Shown one piece after another: positions 59,009-64,000 of a stretch of 64,000 nt of DNA. The DNA lies in assembly GCA_015698045.1 (NCBI GenBank), contig BLAL01000034.1, forward strand, positions 1,426,001-1,490,000, read 5' to 3'. The stretch comes from Rhizophagus clarus. Lineage: Eukaryota; Glomeromycota; Glomeromycetes; Glomerales; Glomeraceae. Every line of letters starts with the position of its first letter. Position 1 is the stretch's first letter. A model generated the notes under the pieces. It saw nothing but the letters and a program-made list of their open reading frames with translations. It was not told where the DNA came from and did not search any database. The translations under genes were made by a program, and so were the position numbers.

Positions 59009-59887
59009 ATGACAGTTTTAGAAAAGGTAGAAAAGGTTGAAAAAGTAGAGAAAGAAGGTGGTATCAAGTTTAAAAAAGAGTGTGTTTTCGAATTAGAAAA
59101 AGACAAGGGTGTCTTACTAAAACGAAACCTAAAATCTCTAATGTCAAAAAAATTTATTATTGGCTGCTTTTATGTTTTAACGGTTGTGCTTGGATCAATT
59201 TATGGGTCATATCAACAAAAGTTTTCGACATCTTTCGAAACAAGTAGTTGGTTTGATTACTTTAACATAACACATAAGTCCAACTTAATTAATCAGTATT
59301 TCGTTAAAAAAGGTTGGTTTTGGACATCAATCATTTTTATAATATATTCCCCACGAGTAATTCACGCAAACAAACCGGGTCAATACTTTAAATTCGTAAT
59401 TCGTTGGATACTAGCAACGTTATATTGGTATAGTATAACACAACGATTCTTTGGTCCAAGTATCATGGACAGGATTTTTGTGTTTACTGGAGGGAAATGT
59501 GACGATTATCAAGTGTTTGAAGCTTATGCCTGTAAAAAGAATGGTGGACGTTGGATAGGTGGATATGATCTTAGTGGACATTGTTTTTTATTGATTCATG
59601 CGTCTCTTCTTCTTTGGGAAGAAATAACCGCTTTCACATGTCGACCAAAGAATTGGGAAATCGCAAGAGAAAAAGAAAAAATACTTAGTGGAATTCTCGT
59701 TTTTCTTCTTTTGCTTTGGTGGTTCATGTTGGTTGTGACTACTATTTATTTTCACAATTTTTCTGAAAAATTGACTGGCACCATATTTGGAGTTTTATAT
59801 TGGATAATATATAATTATATATGTTATGTACATCCAAATAAGTTGATGCCATACGATTTAAAAGAATTGGAGGAACGCGAATTATAA
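59009..59887 (+). CDS. FIT2 (fat-storage-inducing transmembrane) family protein
   Basis: FIT2 proteins (yeast Scs3 and Yft2) are ER membrane lipid diphosphatases needed for lipid droplet emergence. It is an intronless gene of 292 residues. After a charged N-terminal repeat (EKVEKVEKVEKE), about six membrane segments can be read, including FIIGCFYVLTVVLGSIYG, FWTSIIFIIYSP, FVIRWILATLYWYS, LLIHASLLLWEEITAF, ILVFLLLLWWFMLVVTTIY and GTIFGVLYWIIYNYICYV. Family motifs are GGRWIGGYDLSGHCFLL, with the first catalytic His, and TIYFHNFSEKLTGT, with the second. Both key histidines are present. Abundant storage lipid is known in mycorrhizal fungi, so the role is plausible. Confidence 0.88.
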   Translation: MTVLEKVEKVEKVEKEGGIKFKKECVFELEKDKGVLLKRNLKSLMSKKFIIGCFYVLTVVLGSIYGSYQQKFSTSFETSSWFDYFNITHKSNLINQYFVKKGWFWTSIIFIIYSPRVIHANKPGQYFKFVIRWILATLYWYSITQRFFGPSIMDRIFVFTGGKCDDYQVFEAYACKKNGGRWIGGYDLSGHCFLLIHASLLLWEEITAFTCRPKNWEIAREKEKILSGILVFLLLLWWFMLVVTTIYFHNFSEKLTGTIFGVLYWIIYNYICYVHPNKLMPYDLKELEEREL

Positions 59888-60314
59888 ATTTTGTTTACTA
59901 GATATATTAACTATAATTATAAATACAATAATATTTTTAAAAACATTTTTTTTTATTAGACTTTTTAATTTTTAATGTTTAACTTAATAACAATTAATTT
60001 TAAGCAAAAATGGGGACTCCCCTAGCAAAAGGGGATGAACTAAAAATAAAAATTGAGATTTTGTAATGATTATATGCTTATTGGTCTAATTTTTCAAAAT
60101 ATAATTTTTTATTTTTAATATATTCATAAAAATTGATATTTTTTTTTTATAAAAATTTTATTTTTATGATAGCTTACAAAAAAACAAATCTGAATTTTTT
60201 CATAATTAAGTAATGATCTGCATGTAATTTAAACTGCTTTTTCCCTAAATGGAAATTATTATATTTTCACTCAAATAAAATCTTATGTCATCTGATCATT
60301 CATTTTATTATTAA
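59888..60314. other. Convergent 3' intergenic region
   Basis: Between the FIT2 and Mdp1 stops. AT-rich, with a short G/C hairpin, TCCCCTAGCAAAAGGGGA at about 60,016-60,033. No gene is seen. Confidence 0.5.
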
Positions 60315-61112
60315 TTAAGAGAGAAATAATTTCTTTTTACTAGCAAACTCTTTGATTGCAGATAAAAACAGTTCGAATGTAATTCCATCAGGTACATAAA
60401 CAAAATGTACACCTAATTTATGATTGACTTCATTGTTCCTCATTTCGTCGTCAAAGAAAATCATTTCGTTATACGGAATTCCAGTTATCGAATGTAAAGA
60501 ATTAAAGTGTTTTACTTTTGAGCTAGGATATATTTCACTATAATCAATAACATTGGCTAATGTATTGTAATTGATAACCTTAGATGATTCATTATTTGTG
60601 GATAGTTTGACTGAATCTTCGTCAGGGAAAGGCATGATAGACAAGACTTTCCGGGCCCTAATTTAAAGTAAATTCAGATAAATGAAATGAAATTTTATGA
60701 AGATTTTGAATGACGCATACCATTCTGGTTCATGAGTTCTTGACGCGACAGCTATGCAAGTTTGTGGACAATTTTTAATGGTTCGAAGAATTTTCGGAAC
60801 ATCGGGATATAATTTAATTACATTTCCATACCTATCCAACAACTTTAATTAAGTAATGAAATAAATTACATTGTGAATTGATTATAAACATTCATACTTA
60901 TCTTTTGCACAATAAGGCTTGGAAGAATCAGCTTCAAATGGAGGGCCGGGGCACGCGTCGATCCTAAGCCAATTTAGAACAATTTATTAATTTACATGTT
61001 GGCATTTTTCACACTTTAATACGAACCATAATGGCCAAAGAGTATAATCAAGATCGAATACAAATAAAGAAGGCAAAAGGTTGTTGTTCGATAGTTCCTC
61101 TAGAATATCCAT
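60315..61112 (-). CDS. Magnesium-dependent phosphatase 1 (Mdp1), HAD superfamily
   Basis: Mdp1 is a small HAD phosphatase proposed to act on protein phosphotyrosine or on glycated (fructosamine) substrates. From ATG at 61,112 the first exon reads MDILEELSNNN, then LFVFDLDYTLWPLW with the nucleophile Asp pair (DxD) and the family TLWP signature. Later exons give IDACPGPPF, LYPDVPKILRTIKN, AVASRTHEPEWARKVL and EIYPSSKVKHFNSL. The metal-binding IFFDDEMRNNEV and GVHFVYVPDGIT follow. Four exons give about 200 residues. An insert of about 20 residues (EDSVKLSTNNESSKVINYN) lies between the ARKVL and EIYP motifs. Divergent from CSN3. Confidence 0.88.
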
Positions 61113-61307
61113 TTTGAAAAGAAATAATTATTATTTATACAACGTTGACCCTTATATTTGTGCTGATCAATGATCGTCAGTGCAGTAAAATATCAGTCAC
61201 AAAGGTCCGAGTACTGTCCGAGTTATATATATCACGTGAATCTGAAGAACTTAAATCAACTCACGTCTAATACTTAAACTTTTATCGTTTTCTGACGGTT
61301 CTATAAA
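61113..61307. promoter_or_regulatory. Divergent promoter of Mdp1 and CSN3 with TCACGTGA
   Basis: The 195-bp region contains the 8-bp palindrome TCACGTGA (61,231-61,238), with CACGTG ending 70 bp before the CSN3 start codon. Confidence 0.5.
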
Positions 61308-63448
61308 ATGCCCAACCAAAACCTTCCTGCAAATGTAGATGAACTTCTTCAGTTCATTTCTATGAATATGAACAGTGATGGCTGCGATAAACAATTGGCA
61401 CCGGTTTTGAAACAAATTCAGCCGCAATACTACTTGCAGTCTACTAGTGATAATAAAGATCCTCTAGATCTTTTGGATCAAACCCTTTTCAGCTTACCCT
61501 ACGCTTACTTCCTGTAGGTTATTAAGATTCAACCATATCTCGTTTTAAGTTTGCGGAAGGCTCACGAATCATTTTTCTCGTTTTAGTGCCGCGCGATGTC
61601 AAGCGGATAGGCCAAACGCTGCGCGTTTAATTCAATATATTCTTCAATTTTTTACGGTATTTGACGCGAATCAAGTTCGGCTAGCACCTGATAAGTGTAA
61701 GTACTGCTAATAAATAAATCATACCCAAACAATATTATTAAGTCTTGTGTTGGCTTTATTCGCTAGTCCTGCAAGTTGCTCAAGGATTGTGTAGATTAGC
61801 TACTCTTTATGGAAACGGAAACGTAAGAAAGTAATTGCAAGGCATATTTGAATAATTCATAGTAAAATATACTCAGATCCATGGTTCTAATTTGCATTGT
61901 CTTAGAGTGTCATCGCCATTAAGCCACTCGCGAACGCTCTTCAAAGATATGCTCCTACCCCAAATCACCTCACGAATTTGCACCAAATGTTTGTTAAGGT
62001 AATCATCAAATATTTTATGCTTATTATTCATTATATTTACTAGTTTATTACTAAAATCTTTTATCGTGTACTTGTCAAATAGGAATGTTTGTTATTGAGG
62101 TGTTATAAACAAGCACTTCCAATATTGCAAAATGATATTACTGAAATAGACGTACAGGTGAGCAAATTGCGAATTATTTTATATAATAAATTTGCAGCTG
62201 CTTATTATTCAAAATTTCTAGAGTACGGGAATTTCCTATACCGATCATTTGTTATATCATTATTATGGCGCGATGATTTATATAGGATTAAAGAATTACG
62301 AACGTGCCCTTTATTTCTTAAAGCTGGTAAGATAATTTTCAGAGTTATTAGGTTTTTACTATGTATTTTTTTTTAGCTGATGTGGCCTTTTTCACTAAGG
62401 TGATATCAGCACCAGCAAATGTGACTAGTCAAATTCAAATCGAAGCTTATAAAAAGTTTACCTTAGTATCGCTTCTTCTGCATGGAAAGGTAAAATAATC
62501 ATGTTTGTGATTAAAATGATATCTGAATCGAAGAAAAAATAACTATTTTTTTTTTTTTTGACCGATGGCAGATCGCTCAACTTCCTAAATATACCGCTAG
62601 TGTAGTTTTCCGCTCAGTGAAAAATCAATGTCAAGCTTATCAAGACTATGCATCTGCATTTGAGAGCTTAAACGTAAAGCGACTACGGAATGAGTTCACT
62701 AAATGGACCGATGCTTTTAGAAAGGTTTAGTTTTTTTAATTAAAAATGAAGCTATAATAAATTCGATAAATAATTTTTTTTTTTTTTTTTTTTGAAATGT
62801 CTCCATTCACGATAGGACAAGAATCTTGGTTTGGCAAAACAAACCCTTGATGCTATTTATAGACGAAACATTCAACAATTGACACAAACTTATTTGACAT
62901 TGTCATTAGCTGATATTGCGGACGCAGTGGGTTTAGAAGGACGAGATGCACCAAAAATGGCCGAGAATTATGTCCTTCGAATGGTATTTATTATATTACT
63001 TTTTTTTCGTTATACTTGTATCAAAATTTATTATCTTATCATCTGTTATAATAGATCGAATCTCGCGAGATATTTGCTACCATTAGTCACTCTCATCAGA
63101 ACGGAATGGTATCCTTCCACGATAATCCTGATCGTTATGATACCTCGCTCACAATTACTCAACTTGAAGAACAAATAAACAAAGCTACTACTGTGAGCGA
63201 ACGTGTCATTAAAACCGACAGGATTGTGGGATGTAGTAAAGAATATCTTCAGAAAGTGAGAATTTCATATGTTATTTTGCTTCTATTTAAAATATTAAAT
63301 TTAATATATAACTTTGTATCTCTAGAGCCAACATATACTTGCTGGAGGTGCAATTCCAGGTGGACTTGGTCCTGGTGATGATCCTGATTTCTTAGGAGGC
63401 GGCGGTGGTTATGAAAATTTCATTGATGATGGAAAATATTTTAGTTAA
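61308..63448 (+). CDS. CSN3: COP9 signalosome complex subunit 3 (CSN3)
   Basis: CSN3 is a PCI-domain subunit of the COP9 signalosome, which removes Nedd8 from cullins. From MPNQNLPANVDELLQFI the exons read through LFSLPYAYFL, RPNAARLIQYILQFFTVFDA, TPNHLTNLHQMFVKECLLLR, KQALPILQNDITEIDV, NYERALYFLKADVAFFTKVI, IEAYKKFTLVSLLLHGKI and QLPKYTASVVFRSVKNQCQ. The PCI region follows: RNIQQLTQTYLTLSLADIAD, KMAENYVLRMIESREIFATI and NGMVSFHDNPDRYD. The PCI winged helix and the GMVSFHDNP motif are diagnostic. It has about ten exons and roughly 440 residues. The end is Gly-rich (GGAIPGGLGPGDDPDFLGGG). Human CSN3 is of similar length. Confidence 0.9.
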
Positions 63449-63691
63449 GAAATTGAATTTTTCATTAATCTATATATATTTGTGTTAAGTTACGTAGCAA
63501 TTATTAGATACTATTAAATTTATCATATGGATTATGTATGTATGATCAGCATTCATGCTATGAAATTTTTTCATAATTTTAAATTAACCAAAAAAAGAAA
63601 TATTACAGAATGATTGAAGTGATAATAAATATTAATGATGATAAATGGATAAATGATATCGATAAATATAAATTATTTGAATTATCCTTAT

Positions 63692-64000
63692 TTAGCCCTT
63701 GCGCATACGATTGCCTAATTTGTAAAATAATTATTAATAGTTATATAAAATATATGAAATATACTACAAAGTTAACTTTACCAGATCCATAGGGATGAGT
63801 ATCCTTGAATTCATCCCATTCTCGTGCTTTGAGCGTCTCTTCATCAATAGCACGCTCATCATTATCATCAATTTCTTTCTTTTCCGGTATTTGCCTGATA
63901 GGACATTATTTAAATAAACTACTTACATCTTTATATAAGCCAACTTAAATTGATAACTTACCCCCCTCCGCTAATAATGTTGCCCCGCGCAGCTTCTTGC
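63692..64000 (-). CDS. Tap42/IGBP1-family protein, C-terminal end only
   Basis: The Tap42/alpha4 family binds PP2A-type phosphatase catalytic subunits downstream of TOR. Three exon pieces are visible on the minus strand: one entering from beyond the right edge (QEAARGNIISGGG); a middle one with QIPEKKEIDDNDERAIDEET and LKAREWDEFKDTHPYGSG (about 63,788-63,895); and a last short exon giving NRMRKG and TAA at 63,692-63,694. KAREWDEFKD and the GSGNRM...G ending are the family's conserved C-terminus. Introns have GT-AG borders. Everything upstream lies outside the window. Confidence 0.8.

Noticed and set aside
60010..60040. G/C hairpin as a bacterial-type terminator
   Set aside because: Eukaryotic convergent 3' region; hairpin is short and lacks other support.

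Overview
The window is nuclear DNA of a filamentous fungus. It is very AT-rich. Host genes are split by many short GT-AG introns, and there is a heavy load of Plavaka-type, hAT and LINE elements whose decayed proteins resemble families I know from Rhizophagus. A Glomeromycotina (arbuscular mycorrhizal) genome is therefore the best guess. The organism is an inference; the architecture is visible in the sequence.

There are two compartments. Positions 1 to about 30,120 hold only repeats and decayed mobile elements: tandem and direct repeats (2.1-3.4 kb), a Plavaka-type transposase relic (4.2-6.07 kb, minus), a hAT element with a long repeat-filled 5' arm (about 6.08-11.0 kb), an LTR-like segment (11.2-11.5 kb), and a complete decayed hAT element with a perfect 8-bp target duplication (12,643-15,316). 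Next is an 11.4-kb terminal-inverted-repeat element (about 15,572-27,012) with a Plavaka-type transposase on its right and an unrecognised gene on its left. Its internal minisatellite was split by a second, independent element (18,463-23,127) with its own inverted repeats, 8-bp target duplication and an unassigned transposase. LINE remnants follow, ending in a poly(A) tract at 30,089-30,113.

From 30.3 kb to the end the window is gene-dense, with short intergenic gaps and often divergent or convergent pairs. In order: Atg27 (+), aspartate aminotransferase (+), Mpe1/RBBP6 (-), Ipi3/WDR18 (-), ribosomal protein eL31 (+), Rcl1 (-), a Med28-like Mediator subunit (+), Nog2/GNL2 (-), an ING-family PHD protein (-), a mitochondrial PPR protein (+), STRAP (+), Sgf11 (-), FIT2 (+), Mdp1 phosphatase (-), COP9 signalosome subunit 3 (+), and the C-terminal end of a Tap42/IGBP1 gene (-) running off the right edge.

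Four genes in about 8.5 kb (Ipi3, eL31, Rcl1, Nog2) serve ribosome assembly. Several others act in gene expression: Mpe1 in 3'-end formation, and Med28, ING and Sgf11 in transcription and chromatin. The mobile-element half is marked by transition-only decay of its inverted repeats and by premature TGA codons at probable Arg or Trp positions. No tRNA, rRNA or CRISPR was seen.
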